Shown here in pieces: positions 43,926 to 54,881 of a stretch of 64,000 bases of DNA (the stretch's first letter is position 1; every line of letters starts with the position of its first letter). Origin of the DNA: Krasilnikovia cinnamomea. Lineage in GTDB: Bacteria; Actinomycetota; Actinomycetes; Mycobacteriales; Micromonosporaceae. The position numbers and the translations under genes were made by a program. Where the stretch lies: positions 4,092,001 through 4,156,000 of the forward strand of contig NZ_SHKY01000001.1 in the NCBI RefSeq assembly GCF_004217545.1, written 5' to 3'. The notes under the pieces are model-generated. The model was not told where the DNA came from and made no database searches. It was given only the letters and a program-made list of their open reading frames with translations.

Positions 43926-44576
43926 ATGGACAGGCAAGTGAAGGGCATCCTGGGCGCCAAGCTCGGCATGACTCAGGTGTGGGACAACGGCAAGGTCGTC
44001 CCGGTCACCGTGGTGCAGGCCGGCCCGTGCGTCGTGACCCAGGTCCGCACCCCCGAGACGGACGGTTACTCGGCCGTCCAGCTGGCGTTCGGCGCCATCG
44101 ACCCGCGCAAGGTCAACAAGCCCGAGGGCGGCCACTACGCGAAGGCCGGTGTGTCGCCGCGGCGCCACCTCGTCGAGCTGCGCACCACGGACGCGACCGC
44201 GTACGAGCTCGGTCAGGAGGTCACCGTCGAGGCGTTCTCGCCCGGGACCCCGATCGACGTCACGGGCAAGACCAAGGGCAAGGGCTACGCCGGTGTCATG
44301 AAGCGGCACGGCTTCCACGGCCTCAAGGGCAGCCACGGTGTCGAGCGCAAGCACCGCTCACCCGGCTCGATCGGCGCGTGTGCCACCCCGGCCCGGGTCT
44401 TCAAGGGCACCCGGATGGCCGGCCGCATGGGCTCCAAGCGCTTCACGGTGCAGAACCTGACCGTGCAGGCGGTCGACACCGAGAACAACCTGATCCTGGT
44501 CAAGGGCGCCGTGCCCGGTCCCAAGGGCGCGCTGATCCTGGTCCGCACCGCGGCGAAGAAGGGTGGTGCCCAGTGA
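43926..44576 (+). CDS. rplC: 50S ribosomal protein L3
   Basis: A 216-residue L3: [20 protein letters not shown] at the start and the [15 protein letters not shown] loop that reaches the peptidyl-transferase centre. Early 23S assembly protein. Overlaps rplD by GTGA. Confidence 0.97.
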   Translation: MDRQVKGILGAKLGMTQVWDNGKVVPVTVVQAGPCVVTQVRTPETDGYSAVQLAFGAIDPRKVNKPEGGHYAKAGVSPRRHLVELRTTDATAYELGQEVTVEAFSPGTPIDVTGKTKGKGYAGVMKRHGFHGLKGSHGVERKHRSPGSIGACATPARVFKGTRMAGRMGSKRFTVQNLTVQAVDTENNLILVKGAVPGPKGALILVRTAAKKGGAQ

Positions 44577-45214
44577 GTTCCGTCGACGTGCTGAACGCCG
44601 AGGGTGCCAAGTCCGGCTCCGTCGAGCTGCCCGACGACATCTTCGACGTGCAGGCGAACATCCCGCTGATGCACCAGGTCGTCGTGGCCCAGCTCGCCGC
44701 GGCCCGGCAGGGCACGCACAAGGCGAAGACCCGCGGCGAGGTCGCCGGTGGCGGCAAGAAGCCGTACAAGCAGAAGGGCACCGGCCGGGCCCGCCAAGGC
44801 TCGATCCGCGCGCCGCAGTTCGCCGGCGGTGGCGTCGTGCACGGTCCCGTGCCGCGCGACTACAGCCAGCGGACCCCGAAGAAGATGAAGGCCGCCGCGC
44901 TGCGGGGTGCCCTCTCCGACCGGGCCCGCGAGGGCCGCGTGCACGTGGTCGAGGCGTTCGTCACCGGTGAGAAGCCGTCGACCAAGGCCGCGATCGCCAC
45001 GCTGCGCAAGGCCACCGAGGCCCGCAAGGTTCTGGTCGTGCTGAGCGCTCACGACGAGCTGAACTGGCTGTCGCTGCGCAACGAGGCGTCCGTCCACCTG
45101 ATCGAGGCAGGCCAGCTGAACACGTACGACGTGCTGGTCGCCGACGACGTCGTCTTCACCAAGGACGCGCTGGACGAGTTCCTGGGCGTGCCGGCCGAGG
45201 AGGGGAACAAGTGA
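44573..45214 (+). CDS. rplD: 50S ribosomal protein L4
   Basis: A 213-residue L4. The long loop [20 protein letters not shown] followed by [15 protein letters not shown] lines the exit tunnel and is the site of macrolide-resistance changes; it appears unaltered. GTG start overlapping rplC; stop overlaps rplW (GTGA). Confidence 0.97.
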   Translation: MSSVDVLNAEGAKSGSVELPDDIFDVQANIPLMHQVVVAQLAAARQGTHKAKTRGEVAGGGKKPYKQKGTGRARQGSIRAPQFAGGGVVHGPVPRDYSQRTPKKMKAAALRGALSDRAREGRVHVVEAFVTGEKPSTKAAIATLRKATEARKVLVVLSAHDELNWLSLRNEASVHLIEAGQLNTYDVLVADDVVFTKDALDEFLGVPAEEGNK

Positions 45215-45513
45215 GCACGATCGCCGACCCGCGCGACGTCATCTTCGCGCCCGTGGTCTCCGAGAAGAGCTACAGCGTTCTCGACCAGAACTGGTACACG
45301 TTCCTCGTCCACCCGGACGCGAACAAGACCCAGATCAAGATCGCGATCCAGCAGATCTTCGGTGTCCGCGTCCTGACGGTGAACACCATCAACCGCGAGG
45401 GCAAGCGCAAGCGCACCAAGACCGGCTTCGGTCAGCGCAAGGCGACCAAGCGCGCGATGGTCAAGCTGGCTGACGGTGACCGTATCGAGGCCTTCGGCGG
45501 CCCGGTCAGCTAA
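45211..45513 (+). CDS. rplW: 50S ribosomal protein L23
   Basis: A 100-residue L23: [19 protein letters not shown] and the [21 protein letters not shown] tail. It lies at the tunnel exit and is the docking site for trigger factor and SRP. GTG start overlapping rplD. Confidence 0.96.
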   Translation: MSTIADPRDVIFAPVVSEKSYSVLDQNWYTFLVHPDANKTQIKIAIQQIFGVRVLTVNTINREGKRKRTKTGFGQRKATKRAMVKLADGDRIEAFGGPVS

Positions 45514-45525
45514 GGGGTTTGACTC

Positions 45526-46365
45526 ATGCCTATTCGTAAGTACAAGCCGACCACGCCGGGCCGCCGCGGCTCGAGCGTCGCCGACTTCGCCGAGATCACC
45601 CGGTCGACGCCGGAGAAGTCCCTGCTGGTTCCGCTGCCCAAGAAGGGCGGGCGCAACGTCCACGGCCGGATCACCACCCGGCACCAGGGCGGCGGCCACA
45701 AGCGGCAGTACCGGCTGATCGACTTCAAGCGCAACGACAAGGACGGCGTGCCGGCCAAGGTCGCGCACATCGAGTACGACCCGAACCGCACGGCCCGCAT
45801 CGCGCTGCTGCACTACGCCGACGGCGAGAAGCGCTACATCGTCGCGCCGAAGGACCTGAAGCAGGGTGACCGGGTCGAGTCGGGGCCGGGCGCGGACATC
45901 AAGCCGGGCAACAACCTGCCCCTGCGCAACATCCCGGTCGGTACGACGGTCCACGGCGTGGAGCTTCGTCCCGGCGGTGGCGCCAAGCTGGCCCGCTCGG
46001 CCGGTTGCGGCATCCAGCTGCTCGGCCGTGAGGGCGCGTACGCCACGCTGCGTATGCCCTCCGGTGAGATCCGTCGCGTCGACGTGCGCTGCCGCGCCAC
46101 CGTCGGCGAGATCGGCAACGCCGACCAGTCGAACATCAACTGGGGTAAGGCCGGCCGGATGCGCTGGAAGGGCAAGCGCCCGACCGTCCGTGGTGTCGCC
46201 ATGAACCCGATCGACCACCCGCACGGTGGTGGTGAGGGCAAGACCTCCGGTGGTCGCCACCCGGTCAACCCGGCTGGTAAGCCGGAGGGCCGTACCCGCC
46301 GCAAGGGCCAGGAGAGCGACCGCATGATCGTTCGCCGCCGCTACGCCACCCGCAAGCGCGGGTAA
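45526..46365 (+). CDS. rplB: 50S ribosomal protein L2
   Basis: A 279-residue L2. Contains [20 protein letters not shown] and the conserved [20 protein letters not shown] loop near residue 225, whose His is close to the peptidyl-transferase centre. Normal length; 12 bp after rplW. Confidence 0.97.
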   Translation: MPIRKYKPTTPGRRGSSVADFAEITRSTPEKSLLVPLPKKGGRNVHGRITTRHQGGGHKRQYRLIDFKRNDKDGVPAKVAHIEYDPNRTARIALLHYADGEKRYIVAPKDLKQGDRVESGPGADIKPGNNLPLRNIPVGTTVHGVELRPGGGAKLARSAGCGIQLLGREGAYATLRMPSGEIRRVDVRCRATVGEIGNADQSNINWGKAGRMRWKGKRPTVRGVAMNPIDHPHGGGEGKTSGGRHPVNPAGKPEGRTRRKGQESDRMIVRRRYATRKRG

Positions 46366-46380
46366 CGGGAGTAGAAGAAG

Positions 46381-46662
46381 ATGCCTCGCAGCCTGAAGAA
46401 GGGCCCGTTCATCGACGACCACCTGCTCAAGAAGGTGGAAGTCCAGAACGAGAAGAACTCGAAGAACGTCATCAAGACCTGGTCGCGGCGCTCGACGATC
46501 ATCCCCGACATGCTCGGGCACACGATCGCCGTGCACGACGGGCGCAAGCACGTCCCGGTGTTCATCACCGAGGCCATGGTCGGCCACAAGCTCGGCGAGT
46601 TCGCGTTGACCCGTACGTTCAAGGGTCACGAGAAGGACGACCGCAAGAGCCGTCGGCGCTGA
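46381..46662 (+). CDS. rpsS: 30S ribosomal protein S19
   Basis: A 93-residue S19: [20 protein letters not shown] and [23 protein letters not shown]. It forms a complex with S13 in the 30S head. Normal. Confidence 0.97.
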   Translation: MPRSLKKGPFIDDHLLKKVEVQNEKNSKNVIKTWSRRSTIIPDMLGHTIAVHDGRKHVPVFITEAMVGHKLGEFALTRTFKGHEKDDRKSRRR

Positions 46663-46699
46663 GCAGACCCACGGATTAGAGGATCAAGGAGCTACAGCG

Positions 46700-47158
46700 A
46701 TGCCAGTTAAGGGCGACGCACCGGCGCTTCCGGGCGCGCGGGCGGTTGCGCGTCACGTGCGCATCTCGCCGAACAAGGCGCGCCGGGTGATCAACCTCGT
46801 CCGCGGTCTGCCCGCGAAGGAGGCGCTCACGGTGCTGCAGTTCGCGCCGCAGGCCGCCAGCGAGCAGGTTTACAAGGTGCTCGCCAGCGCGATCGCGAAC
46901 GCGGAGAACAACGAGCGGCTCGACCCCGACGCGCTCCTCGTCAGCGAGGCGTTCGTCGACGAGGGTCCGACGTTGAAGCGGTTCCGGCCGCGCGCGCAGG
47001 GCCGGGCGTACCGGATCCGCAAGCGCACCTGCCACATCACCGTGGCGGTCGAGGCGGTCCAGGTGACCCGCCCGGCGAAGAAGGCCCCGGCGAAGAAGGC
47101 CGCCAAGGCCGCTGAGCCGCAGGCCGCCGAGTCCCAGAGCACGGAGGGTGCCGAGTAA
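46700..47158 (+). CDS. rplV: 50S ribosomal protein L22
   Basis: A 152-residue L22: [20 protein letters not shown] and [20 protein letters not shown] (tunnel hairpin). A lysine/alanine-rich actinobacterial tail of about 35 residues follows. Stop overlaps the rpsC ATG (TAATG). Confidence 0.97.
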   Translation: MPVKGDAPALPGARAVARHVRISPNKARRVINLVRGLPAKEALTVLQFAPQAASEQVYKVLASAIANAENNERLDPDALLVSEAFVDEGPTLKRFRPRAQGRAYRIRKRTCHITVAVEAVQVTRPAKKAPAKKAAKAAEPQAAESQSTEGAE

Positions 47159-47991
47159 TGGGTCAGAAGGTTCACCCCACCGGGTTCCGCCTCGGCATTT
47201 CCACAGACTGGAAGTCCCGCTGGTTCGCGGACAAGCTCTACAAGGACTACATCGGCGAGGACGTCAAGATTCGCCGGATGATGTCCAAGGGCCTGGAGCG
47301 CGCCGGCATCTCCAAGGTGGACATCGAGCGGACCCGCGACCGGGTCCGCGTCGACATCCACACCGCCCGGCCGGGCATCGTCATCGGCCGTAAGGGCGCG
47401 GAGGCCGACCGGATCCGTGGCGAGCTCGAGAAGCTCACCGGCAAGCAGGTGCAGCTCAACATCCTCGAGGTGAAGAGCCCCGAGTCGGATGCGCAGCTCG
47501 TGGCGCAGGGCGTCGCCGAGCAGCTGTCCAGCCGGGTCAGCTTCCGCCGGGCGATGCGCAAGGCCATGCAGTCGGCGATGAAGAACCCGATCTGCAAGGG
47601 CATCCGGGTGCAGGTCTCCGGCCGTCTCGGCGGCGCGGAGATGAGCCGTACGGAGTTCTACCGCGAGGGTCGCGTCCCGCTGCACACCCTGCGCGCCAAC
47701 ATCGAGTACGGCTTCTTCGAGGCCCGTACCACGTTCGGCCGCATCGGCGTGAAGGTGTGGATCTACAAGGGCGACGCCGTGCCGGGCCGTGAGGCGCCGG
47801 CCGAGGCGCCCGCGCGTCCGCGCCGTGAGCGTGGCGACCGTCCCGACCGCCCGCGCCGCGGCCGTTCCGGCTCGTCCGGCACGACCGCCGGTGGCACCGA
47901 GGCCGGGCGTGCCGCTCAGGCCGCCGCCACCGAGTCGACCGACACCGCCGCGGCCGCCGCGGCTCCGGCCGAGACGCAGCAGGAGGGCTGA
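47158..47991 (+). CDS. rpsC: 30S ribosomal protein S3
   Basis: A 277-residue S3: [15 protein letters not shown] domain motif [19 protein letters not shown] near residue 78, and the C-terminal domain with [20 protein letters not shown]. The last 65 residues are a disordered Arg/Ala-rich tail, as usual in actinobacteria. It lines the mRNA entry channel. Confidence 0.97.
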   Translation: MGQKVHPTGFRLGISTDWKSRWFADKLYKDYIGEDVKIRRMMSKGLERAGISKVDIERTRDRVRVDIHTARPGIVIGRKGAEADRIRGELEKLTGKQVQLNILEVKSPESDAQLVAQGVAEQLSSRVSFRRAMRKAMQSAMKNPICKGIRVQVSGRLGGAEMSRTEFYREGRVPLHTLRANIEYGFFEARTTFGRIGVKVWIYKGDAVPGREAPAEAPARPRRERGDRPDRPRRGRSGSSGTTAGGTEAGRAAQAAATESTDTAAAAAAPAETQQEG

Positions 47992-47994
47992 CAC

Positions 47995-48420
47995 ATGCTG
48001 ATGCCGCGTAAGCCCCCGAAGGGCTTCCGCAAGCCGCACCACCCGGACCGCTCCGGCGCGTCCAAGGGCGGCAACCGGGTGGTCTTCGGCGAGTTCGGAA
48101 TCCAGGCACTGGAGCCGGCGTACGTGACCAACCGACAGATCGAGTCGGCGCGTATCGCGATGACCCGTCACATCAAGCGTGGCGGCAAGGTCTGGATCTC
48201 GATCTTCCCGGACCAGGCCCTGACCAAGAAGCCCGCCGAGACCCGGATGGGTTCCGGTAAGGGTTCGCCCGAGTGGTGGGTGGCGAACGTCAAGCCGGGA
48301 CGGATCCTCTTCGAGATGTCCTTCCCGAACGAGACGATCGCGCGCGAGGCGATGCGCCGCGCGATCCACAAGCTCCCGATGAAGTGCCGCATCGTGACAC
48401 GCGAAGTGGGTGAAAGCTGA
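47995..48420 (+). CDS. rplP: 50S ribosomal protein L16
   Basis: A 141-residue L16 starting [15 protein letters not shown] (usual MLIPRR-type). [20 protein letters not shown], a [13 protein letters not shown] segment and a [12 protein letters not shown] segment are conserved; it contacts A-site tRNA. Overlaps rpmC by TGATG. Confidence 0.97.
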   Translation: MLMPRKPPKGFRKPHHPDRSGASKGGNRVVFGEFGIQALEPAYVTNRQIESARIAMTRHIKRGGKVWISIFPDQALTKKPAETRMGSGKGSPEWWVANVKPGRILFEMSFPNETIAREAMRRAIHKLPMKCRIVTREVGES

Positions 48421-48656
48421 TGGCAGCGGGCGTTAAGGCCGGCGAGCTGCGCGAACTCTCCGAGGAGGAGCTGGTCGCTCGGCTGCGGGAGGCCAAGGCG
48501 GAGCTGTTCAACCTCCGCGTGCAGGGCGCCACGGGCCAGCTCGACAACCACCGTCGGCTGCAGGTCGTCCGTCGGGACATCGCACGGATCTACACGATCA
48601 TGCGTGAGCGCGAGCTGGGTCTCTCGGTCGCGCCGGATGAGGTGACAACAGCGTGA
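48420..48656 (+). CDS. rpmC: 50S ribosomal protein L29
   Basis: A 78-residue L29, a helical hairpin: [20 protein letters not shown] and [19 protein letters not shown]. Near the tunnel exit beside L23. Overlaps rpsQ by GTGA. Confidence 0.96.
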   Translation: MAAGVKAGELRELSEEELVARLREAKAELFNLRVQGATGQLDNHRRLQVVRRDIARIYTIMRERELGLSVAPDEVTTA

Positions 48657-48928
48657 GTGAGAACAGCACCGCCGAGGCGCGGTCCCAGCGCAAGGTGCGC
48701 GAGGGCCTCGTGGTCAGCGACAAGATGGACAAGACGGTCGTCGTCGAGGTCGAGGACCGCGTCAAGCACGCCCTCTACGGCAAGGTTCTCCGCCGCACCA
48801 GCAAGCTGAAGGCGCACGACGAGCAGAACTCGTGCGGAATCGGCGACCGGGTGCTGCTGATGGAGACCCGTCCGCTGTCCGCCACCAAGCGGTGGCGGGT
48901 CGTGGAGATCCTCGAAAAGGCCAAGTGA
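48653..48928 (+). CDS. rpsQ: 30S ribosomal protein S17
   Basis: A 91-residue S17 with an OB fold: [40 protein letters not shown]. Binds 16S rRNA early. Last gene before the S10/spc boundary hairpin. Confidence 0.96.
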   Translation: MSENSTAEARSQRKVREGLVVSDKMDKTVVVEVEDRVKHALYGKVLRRTSKLKAHDEQNSCGIGDRVLLMETRPLSATKRWRVVEILEKAK

Positions 48929-48932
48929 GTGC

Positions 48933-48958
48933 GCCGGGCCGGCTTCGTCCGGCCCGGC
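48933..48958 (+). terminator. hairpin at the S10/spc operon boundary
   Basis: GCCGGGCCGG pairs perfectly with CCGGCCCGGC around CTTCGT, between rpsQ and rplN; the 92-bp gap is the only long spacer here. Confidence 0.6.
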
Positions 48959-49020
48959 CGCCCATCGTTCCGCCAAGCTTCGGTACGTCGCCGGAGAACT
49001 GGCAGACATAGGAGACAGAC

Positions 49021-49389
49021 GTGATCCAGCAGGAGTCGCGACTGCGCGTCGCCGACAACACGGGTGCCCGGGAGATTCTGTGCATCCGCGTGCTCGGTGG
49101 CTCCGGTCGTCGCTACGCGAGCATCGGCGACGTCATCGTGGCCACGGTCAAGGACGCCATCCCCGGCGCCGGTGTGAAGAAGGGTGACGTCGTCAAGGCG
49201 GTCATCGTCCGCACCGCCAAGGAGAAGCGTCGCCCCGACGGCTCGTACATCCGGTTCGACGAGAACGCCGCCGTGATCATCAAGGACGGTGGCGACCCCC
49301 GCGGTACCCGCATCTTCGGCCCGGTCGGGCGCGAGCTGCGCGACAAGCGGTTCATGAAGATCATCAGCCTGGCGCCGGAGGTGCTCTGA
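49021..49389 (+). CDS. rplN: 50S ribosomal protein L14
   Basis: A 122-residue L14: [20 protein letters not shown] and the [20 protein letters not shown] end that contacts 16S rRNA. GTG start with AGGAGA upstream. First gene of the spc cluster. Confidence 0.97.
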   Translation: MIQQESRLRVADNTGAREILCIRVLGGSGRRYASIGDVIVATVKDAIPGAGVKKGDVVKAVIVRTAKEKRRPDGSYIRFDENAAVIIKDGGDPRGTRIFGPVGRELRDKRFMKIISLAPEVL

Positions 49390-49391
49390 CC

Positions 49392-49706
49392 GTGAAGATC
49401 AAGAAGGGCGACACGGTCGTCGTCATCGCCGGCAAGGACAAGGGTGCCAAGGGCAAGGTCATCGCGGCCTACCCGCGGCAGGACAAGGTCCTCGTCGAGG
49501 GCGTCAACCGCATGAAGAAGCACGAACGCATCCGCACCACTCAGCGCGGCTCCAAGACCGGTGGCATCGTCACCCAGGAGGCCCCGATCCACATCTCCAA
49601 CGTGCAGATCGTGGACGACCAGGGCAAGCCGACCCGTGTCGGCTACCGGTTCGACGAGAACGGGCAGAAGATCCGTATCGCGCGTAGCACCGGTAAGGAC
49701 CTGTGA
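49392..49706 (+). CDS. rplX: 50S ribosomal protein L24
   Basis: A 104-residue L24 with a KOW motif: [20 protein letters not shown], then [11 protein letters not shown]. Assembly initiator at the tunnel exit. GTG start 2 bp after rplN; its stop overlaps rplE. Confidence 0.97.
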   Translation: MKIKKGDTVVVIAGKDKGAKGKVIAAYPRQDKVLVEGVNRMKKHERIRTTQRGSKTGGIVTQEAPIHISNVQIVDDQGKPTRVGYRFDENGQKIRIARSTGKDL

Positions 49707-50275
49707 TGACTGCCGCAACTGAAGCCAAGACCCTGCCCCGGCTCAAGGTGAAGTACCGCGAAGAGGTCGTCGCGGGGCTCAAGGAGCAGTACAAGTACGG
49801 CAACCCGATGCAGGTTCCCGGCCTGGTGAAGGTCGTCGTGAACATGGGTGTGGGTGAGGCCGCCCGCGACGCCAAGCTGATCGACGGCGCCGTGCGTGAC
49901 CTGACCACCATCACCGGCCAGAAGCCGCTGGTGCGCCGGGCCACCAAGTCGATCGCGCAGTTCAAGCTCCGCGAGGGCATGCCGATCGGCGCGAAGGTCA
50001 CGCTGCGCGGGGACCGGATGTGGGAGTTCCTCGACCGGCTGCTATCGATCGCGCTGCCCCGTATCCGTGACTTCCGCGGCCTGGACGGGCGCAAGCTCGA
50101 CGGGCACGGAAACTACACCTTCGGTCTGACCGAGCAGTCGGTGTTCCACGAGATCGACCAGGACAAGATCGACCGGACCCGTGGCATGGACATCACGATC
50201 GTCACGACCGCCACGACCGACGACGAGGGCCGGGCGCTGCTCAAGCTCCTGGGCTTCCCGTTCAAGGAGAACTGA
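49706..50275 (+). CDS. rplE: 50S ribosomal protein L5
   Basis: A 189-residue L5: [40 protein letters not shown], and [20 protein letters not shown]. Binds 5S rRNA and the P-site tRNA loop. ATG overlaps the rplX stop (TGATG); a GTG directly upstream is the only alternative. Confidence 0.97.
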   Translation: MTAATEAKTLPRLKVKYREEVVAGLKEQYKYGNPMQVPGLVKVVVNMGVGEAARDAKLIDGAVRDLTTITGQKPLVRRATKSIAQFKLREGMPIGAKVTLRGDRMWEFLDRLLSIALPRIRDFRGLDGRKLDGHGNYTFGLTEQSVFHEIDQDKIDRTRGMDITIVTTATTDDEGRALLKLLGFPFKEN

Positions 50276-50277
50276 GC

Positions 50278-50463
50278 ATGGCGAAGAAGGCGCTGATCCT
50301 CAAGGCTGCCGCGAAGCCGAAGTTCGCTGTGCGCGCGTACACCCGTTGCCAGCGTTGCGGGCGCCCGCATTCGGTCTACCGCAAGTTCGGCCTCTGCCGG
50401 GTGTGCATCCGGGAGATGGCCCACCGCGGTGAGCTTCCGGGCGTGTCGAAGGCTTCCTGGTAA
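50278..50463 (+). CDS. rpsZ: 30S ribosomal protein S14, type Z
   Basis: A 61-residue zinc-binding short S14: [20 protein letters not shown] carries the four zinc cysteines. The short zinc form in the spc cluster is the usual housekeeping S14 of actinobacteria. A 116-bp gap with a small TCCGCC/GGCGGA hairpin (50484-50499) follows before rpsH. Confidence 0.96.
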   Translation: MAKKALILKAAAKPKFAVRAYTRCQRCGRPHSVYRKFGLCRVCIREMAHRGELPGVSKASW

Positions 50464-50579
50464 CCCCGTCCAACCGCCCACCCTCCGCCCGAAGGCGGAC
50501 CAGAGGCGAGTTTTTGGCAACACCGCTTCGCCGTAGGCCCGCTACCGGGAACCCCGGCGAGAAAGGTTGACGAACACCC

Positions 50580-50987
50580 ATGACGATGACTGACCCGATC
50601 GCAGACATGCTCACGCGTCTGCGCAACGCCAACCAGGCGTACCACGACAAGGTGGAGATGCCCTTCTCGAAGATCAAGGCGAACATCGCCGAGGTCCTCA
50701 AGGCAGAGGGATACATCGCCTCCTGGTCGGCCGAGGAGCCCGCGGAGGGCGCCGTCGGCAGGCGGCTGGTGGTTGAGCTCAAGTACGGCCAGAACCGCGA
50801 GCGCAGCCTTGCCGGCATCAAGCGCGTGTCCAAGCCCGGTCTGCGGGTGTACGCCAAGTCCGACGAGCTCCCGCGCGTGCTCGGCGGCCTGGGCGTCGCG
50901 ATCATTTCGACGTCCCAGGGACTGCTGACCGACCGGCAGGCCCGCAAGCGGAGCGTTGGCGGGGAAGTCCTCGCCTTCGTCTGGTAA
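50580..50987 (+). CDS. rpsH: 30S ribosomal protein S8
   Basis: A 135-residue S8: [20 protein letters not shown] at the start and [20 protein letters not shown] at the end. In enterobacteria S8 represses the spc operon. Two ATGs 6 bp apart are possible starts. Confidence 0.97.
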   Translation: MTMTDPIADMLTRLRNANQAYHDKVEMPFSKIKANIAEVLKAEGYIASWSAEEPAEGAVGRRLVVELKYGQNRERSLAGIKRVSKPGLRVYAKSDELPRVLGGLGVAIISTSQGLLTDRQARKRSVGGEVLAFVW

Positions 50988-51000
50988 CGGAGACTCTGAC

Positions 51001-51540
51001 ATGTCGCGAATCGGACGTAAGTCGATCCCGGTCCCGGCCGGCGTCGACGTCACCATCACGGGCCAGACCGTCAAGGTCAAGGGCCCCAAGGGCGAGCTGT
51101 CGCACGTCGTCTCCGAGCCGATCACGGTCGCGCAGGAGGGTGGCGAGCTGCACGTCAACCGCCCCAATGACGAGCGCCGCGCCAAGGAGCTGCACGGCCT
51201 GTCGCGCACGCTGGTGGCCAACATGATCGTCGGCGTCACCGAGGGCTACAAGAAGACGCTGGAGATCAACGGCACCGGTTACCGGGTGACCGCCAAGGGC
51301 AAGGACCTCGAGTTCGCCCTCGGCTTCTCGCACCCGGTGAATGTGACGCCCCCGGAGGGCATCACCTTCTCGGTGGAGCGGCCCACCCAGTTCACGGTGG
51401 CCGGCATCGACAAGCAGCTCGTCGGCGAGGTCGCCGCGAACATCCGGAAGATCCGCCCGCCGGAGCCGTACAAGGGCAAGGGCGTCAAGTACCAGGGCGA
51501 GGTCATCCGCCGCAAGGCTGGAAAGGCAGGTAAGAAGTGA
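51001..51540 (+). CDS. rplF: 50S ribosomal protein L6
   Basis: A 179-residue L6: [29 protein letters not shown] and the C-terminal [20 protein letters not shown] segment. Located at the base of the stalk near the L11/L10 region. Stop overlaps rplR (GTGA). Confidence 0.97.
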   Translation: MSRIGRKSIPVPAGVDVTITGQTVKVKGPKGELSHVVSEPITVAQEGGELHVNRPNDERRAKELHGLSRTLVANMIVGVTEGYKKTLEINGTGYRVTAKGKDLEFALGFSHPVNVTPPEGITFSVERPTQFTVAGIDKQLVGEVAANIRKIRPPEPYKGKGVKYQGEVIRRKAGKAGKK

Positions 51541-51932
51541 CCGCCACGCTGCTCAAGCGCCGCAATGGCGGCGGTGTCGCCGCCAAGCGCTCCGTGGGCC
51601 GGGCGCGTCGGCACTTCCGGGTCCGCAAGAACCTGCGCGGCTCGGCCGAGCGTCCGCGCCTCGTCGTCACCCGGTCTCTGCGGCACATCACCGCGCAGGT
51701 CATCGACGACCTCAAGGGGCACACGCTCGCCTCGGCCTCCACGCTGGACGCCTCGCTGCGCGGTGCCGAGGGCGACAAGAGCGCCCTGGCCGGCAAGGTC
51801 GGCGCCCTCATCGCCGAGCGGGCCAAGGCCGCGGGCGTGTCCAAGGTCGTCTTCGACCGCGGTGGCAACCAGTACGGCGGGCGGCTTGCCGCGTTGGCCG
51901 ACGCCGCCCGCGAAGCCGGACTCGAGTTCTAG
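51537..51932 (+). CDS. rplR: 50S ribosomal protein L18
   Basis: A 131-residue L18: [32 protein letters not shown] and [20 protein letters not shown]. Binds 5S rRNA with L5. GTG start overlapping rplF. Confidence 0.97.
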   Translation: MTATLLKRRNGGGVAAKRSVGRARRHFRVRKNLRGSAERPRLVVTRSLRHITAQVIDDLKGHTLASASTLDASLRGAEGDKSALAGKVGALIAERAKAAGVSKVVFDRGGNQYGGRLAALADAAREAGLEF

Positions 51933-51944
51933 GAAGGAAGACCA

Positions 51945-52568
51945 ATGCCTGGTCAGCAGCGCCGTGGCGGCGGGTCCGGCGGTAACACCGAAGGTGGCGG
52001 CCGCCGGGACAACCGTCGCGAGGGCGGGCGCGGCAACGCGCCCGTCGAGAAGACTCCCCATCTCGAGCGGGTCGTCGCGATCAACCGCGTCGCCAAGGTC
52101 GTCAAGGGTGGTCGTCGCTTCAGCTTCACCGCTCTGGTGATCGTCGGCGACGGCGACGGCACCGTCGGTATCGGATACGGCAAGGCCAAGGAGGTGCCCG
52201 CGGCGATCGCCAAGGGTGTCGAGGAGGCCAAGAAGCACTTCTTCAAGGTGCCGCGGATCGGTGCGACGATCCCGCACCCGATCACCGGCGAGGCCGCCGC
52301 GGGTGTCGTGCTGCTCAAGCCCGCGTCCGCCGGTACCGGTGTCATCGCCGGTGGCCCGGTTCGCGCGGTCCTGGAGTGCGCCGGTATCCACGACGTGCTC
52401 TCCAAGAGCCTCGGCTCGTCGAACCCGATCAACATCGTGCACGCGACGGTGGCCGCGCTGAAGGGCCTCGAGTCGCCGGAGAAGGTCGCGGCCCGCCGTG
52501 GCCTGCCGGTCGAGGACGTGGCGCCGGCGGCCATGCTGGCGGCGCGTGCGGAAGCGGCGGTGCACTGA
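51945..52568 (+). CDS. rpsE: 30S ribosomal protein S5
   Basis: A 207-residue S5: about 40 Gly/Arg-rich disordered residues, then [40 protein letters not shown] and [20 protein letters not shown]. Acts in decoding fidelity; no spectinomycin-type change is evident in the KVVKGGRRF loop. Confidence 0.97.
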   Translation: MPGQQRRGGGSGGNTEGGGRRDNRREGGRGNAPVEKTPHLERVVAINRVAKVVKGGRRFSFTALVIVGDGDGTVGIGYGKAKEVPAAIAKGVEEAKKHFFKVPRIGATIPHPITGEAAAGVVLLKPASAGTGVIAGGPVRAVLECAGIHDVLSKSLGSSNPINIVHATVAALKGLESPEKVAARRGLPVEDVAPAAMLAARAEAAVH

Positions 52569-52750
52569 TGGCACGCCTGAAGGTCACCCAGGTCCGGTCC
52601 GACATCGGCCGTAAGCAGAACCAGCGGGACTCCCTGCGGTCGCTCGGCCTGAAGCGGATCAACGATGTGGTCGTCAAGGAGGACCGCCCCGAGATCCGGG
52701 GCATGATCTTCGCCGTGCGCCACCTCGTGAACGTTGAGGAGGTCGAGTAA
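52568..52750 (+). CDS. rpmD: 50S ribosomal protein L30
   Basis: A 60-residue L30: [20 protein letters not shown] and [20 protein letters not shown]. Overlaps rpsE (TGATG) and rplO (TAATG); the open frame upstream lies inside rpsE. Confidence 0.96.
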   Translation: MARLKVTQVRSDIGRKQNQRDSLRSLGLKRINDVVVKEDRPEIRGMIFAVRHLVNVEEVE

Positions 52751-53193
52751 TGGCGATCAAGGTCCACCACCTCCGCCCGGCGCCCGGCGCCAAGACCGCG
52801 AAGACCCGGGTGGGTCGCGGTGAGGGCTCCAAGGGCAAGACGGCCGGTCGGGGCACCAAGGGTTCCAAGGCCCGCAAGAACATCTCGGCGGCGTTCGAGG
52901 GTGGTCAGATGCCCATCCACATGCGCCTGCCGAAGATGAAGGGCTTCAAGAACAAGAACAAGGTCGTGTTCCAGGTCGTGAACCTGGACCGGCTGGCCGA
53001 GCTGTTCCCGAACGGCGGCCAGGTCGGCCCGCTGGAGCTGGCCGACGCGGGCGCCGTCCGCCGGGGACAGCCGGTCAAGGTCCTGGGCTCGGGCGAGCTG
53101 GGTAGCGTGGCGCTGCAGATCTCGGCGCACGCGTTCAGCGAGTCCGCCAAGGAGAAGATCGCGGCCGCAGGTGGTTCCACCACCGAGCTGTGA
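52750..53193 (+). CDS. rplO: 50S ribosomal protein L15
   Basis: A 147-residue L15: [20 protein letters not shown] and the Gly/Lys-rich [17 protein letters not shown] loop, [20 protein letters not shown]. Late assembly protein. Last r-protein gene before secY. Confidence 0.97.
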   Translation: MAIKVHHLRPAPGAKTAKTRVGRGEGSKGKTAGRGTKGSKARKNISAAFEGGQMPIHMRLPKMKGFKNKNKVVFQVVNLDRLAELFPNGGQVGPLELADAGAVRRGQPVKVLGSGELGSVALQISAHAFSESAKEKIAAAGGSTTEL

Positions 53194-53348
53194 CGGCTTG
53201 CGGGGGTGCCCGCCCGGGGCGCTGAGAGGTGCTCGGGCCGGCATCCCCGTTGTGGCGTCGGCCCGGTGTTCCACCGGAGCCGGCGCCGCTGTCGCAGGGG
53301 TCGCCGTGGCGGCGTGGACGCCCCGTGAGGCGCATGCGGCCACCGTGC

Positions 53349-53378
53349 CTGACCTCAACCGCACCAGACTGTTAGAGT
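53349..53378 (+). promoter_or_regulatory. candidate secY promoter
   Basis: CTGACC (53349-53354), 18 bp, TAGAGT (53373-53378), in the 273-bp rplO-secY gap, which otherwise shows no gene. It would give a leader of about 80 nt. Confidence 0.5.
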
Positions 53379-53466
53379 CCGTTCCCAGCTAGGAAAATCG
53401 GTCGTCCGGGCCGATCCCTATCGTCGATCCGCCGGTCCGGCGGCCACCCTGCGCAGGAGGAAGAAG

Positions 53467-54813
53467 TTGCTCTCCGCCTTTACCAGTGCGTTCCGGACGC
53501 CTGACCTGCGCAAGAAGCTGCTGTTCACAGTGGCGATCATCGCGGTGTACCGGCTCGGCGCGACCATGCCCAGCCCGGGTGTCTCGTACACCAACGTGCA
53601 GAACTGTCTGCGCGCGGTGAACGAGAACCAGGAGGGCACGGGCATCCTGAACCTCCTGAACCTGTTCTCCGGCGGCGCACTGCTGTCGCTGTCGGTCTTC
53701 GCGCTGGGGATCATGCCGTACATCACGGCGTCGATCATCCTGCAGCTGCTCACCGTGGTGATTCCGCGCCTGGAGCAGTTGCGCAAGGAGGGCCAGTCCG
53801 GCCAGGCGAAGATCACTCAGTACACCCGGTACCTGACGCTGGGCCTGGCGATCCTGCAGTCCGCGGCGTTCGTGGCGCTGGCCCGCTCCGGCCAGCTCTT
53901 CGCCGGGAACTGCCCGCAGGACAACCCCCAGTTCGCGATCATCCCGAAGGACACCGGGATCCCGGACTGGCTGACGCTGACCATGCTGGTCATCACGATG
54001 ACCGCCGGTACCGGTGTGGTCATGTGGCTCGGCGAACTGATCACCGACCGCGGTGTCGGCAACGGCATGTCCGTGCTGATCTTCACCTCGATCGCGGCCC
54101 GCCTCCCCGGCGAGGGCTGGACGATCAAGGAGCAGAGCGGCTGGAACAAGTTCGCCCTGGTGATCGTGCTCGTCCTGCTCATCATTTGCGCTGTCGTCTT
54201 CATCGAGCAGGCGCAACGGCGCATCCCGGTGCAGTACGCCAAGCGCATGATCGGGCGCCGCATGTACGGCGGCACCTCGACCTACATCCCGCTGAAGGTC
54301 AACCAGGCGGGTGTCGTCCCGGTCATCTTCGCCTCGTCGCTGCTCTACCTGCCGCAGCTGTACCTGCAGTTCTTCGACCAGAACGCCCTCAAGGGCTACC
54401 AGATCTGGATCCAGAACAACCTGGCCGACCCGACGAGCTGGGTCTACATCGCCACGTACTTCTTGATGATCATCTTCTTCACGTACTTCTACGTCTCGAT
54501 CACGTTCAACCCGACCGAGGTCGCAGACAACATGAAGAAGTATGGTGGGTTCGTCCCGGGCATCCGGCCCGGCAAGCCGACCGCCGACTACCTCGACTTC
54601 ATCCTCAGCCGGATCACCCTGCCGGGTGCGCTGTACCTCGGCCTGATCTCGGTGCTGCCGAACTTCTTCTTCATCTGGCTCAATGCGCAGCAGTACCAGA
54701 ACTTCCCGTTCGGTGGTACGGCGGTGCTGATCATGGTTGGTGTGGGCCTGGAGACGGTGAAGCAGATCGAGAGCCAGCTGATGCAGCGCAACTACGAAGG
54801 GTTCCTGCGGTAG
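53467..54813 (+). CDS. secY: preprotein translocase subunit SecY
   Basis: A 448-residue ten-span channel protein: KLLFTVAIIAVYRLGATMPS (span 1), SLSVFALGIMPYITASIILQ (plug region and span 2), and cytoplasmic loops with KRMIGRRMYGGTSTYIPLKV and KKYGGFVPGIRPGKPT that bind SecA and ribosomes. TTG start with AGGAGGAAGAAG upstream. Partner of SecE at 25982. Followed by adk after 68 bp. Confidence 0.97.
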   Translation: MLSAFTSAFRTPDLRKKLLFTVAIIAVYRLGATMPSPGVSYTNVQNCLRAVNENQEGTGILNLLNLFSGGALLSLSVFALGIMPYITASIILQLLTVVIPRLEQLRKEGQSGQAKITQYTRYLTLGLAILQSAAFVALARSGQLFAGNCPQDNPQFAIIPKDTGIPDWLTLTMLVITMTAGTGVVMWLGELITDRGVGNGMSVLIFTSIAARLPGEGWTIKEQSGWNKFALVIVLVLLIICAVVFIEQAQRRIPVQYAKRMIGRRMYGGTSTYIPLKVNQAGVVPVIFASSLLYLPQLYLQFFDQNALKGYQIWIQNNLADPTSWVYIATYFLMIIFFTYFYVSITFNPTEVADNMKKYGGFVPGIRPGKPTADYLDFILSRITLPGALYLGLISVLPNFFFIWLNAQQYQNFPFGGTAVLIMVGVGLETVKQIESQLMQRNYEGFLR

Positions 54814-54881
54814 TGGGGACGCGGAGCCGGGGGGCTTGCGCGTCGGCGATTGCTCGTTCTCACCGAAGCGAGGCGATGTAG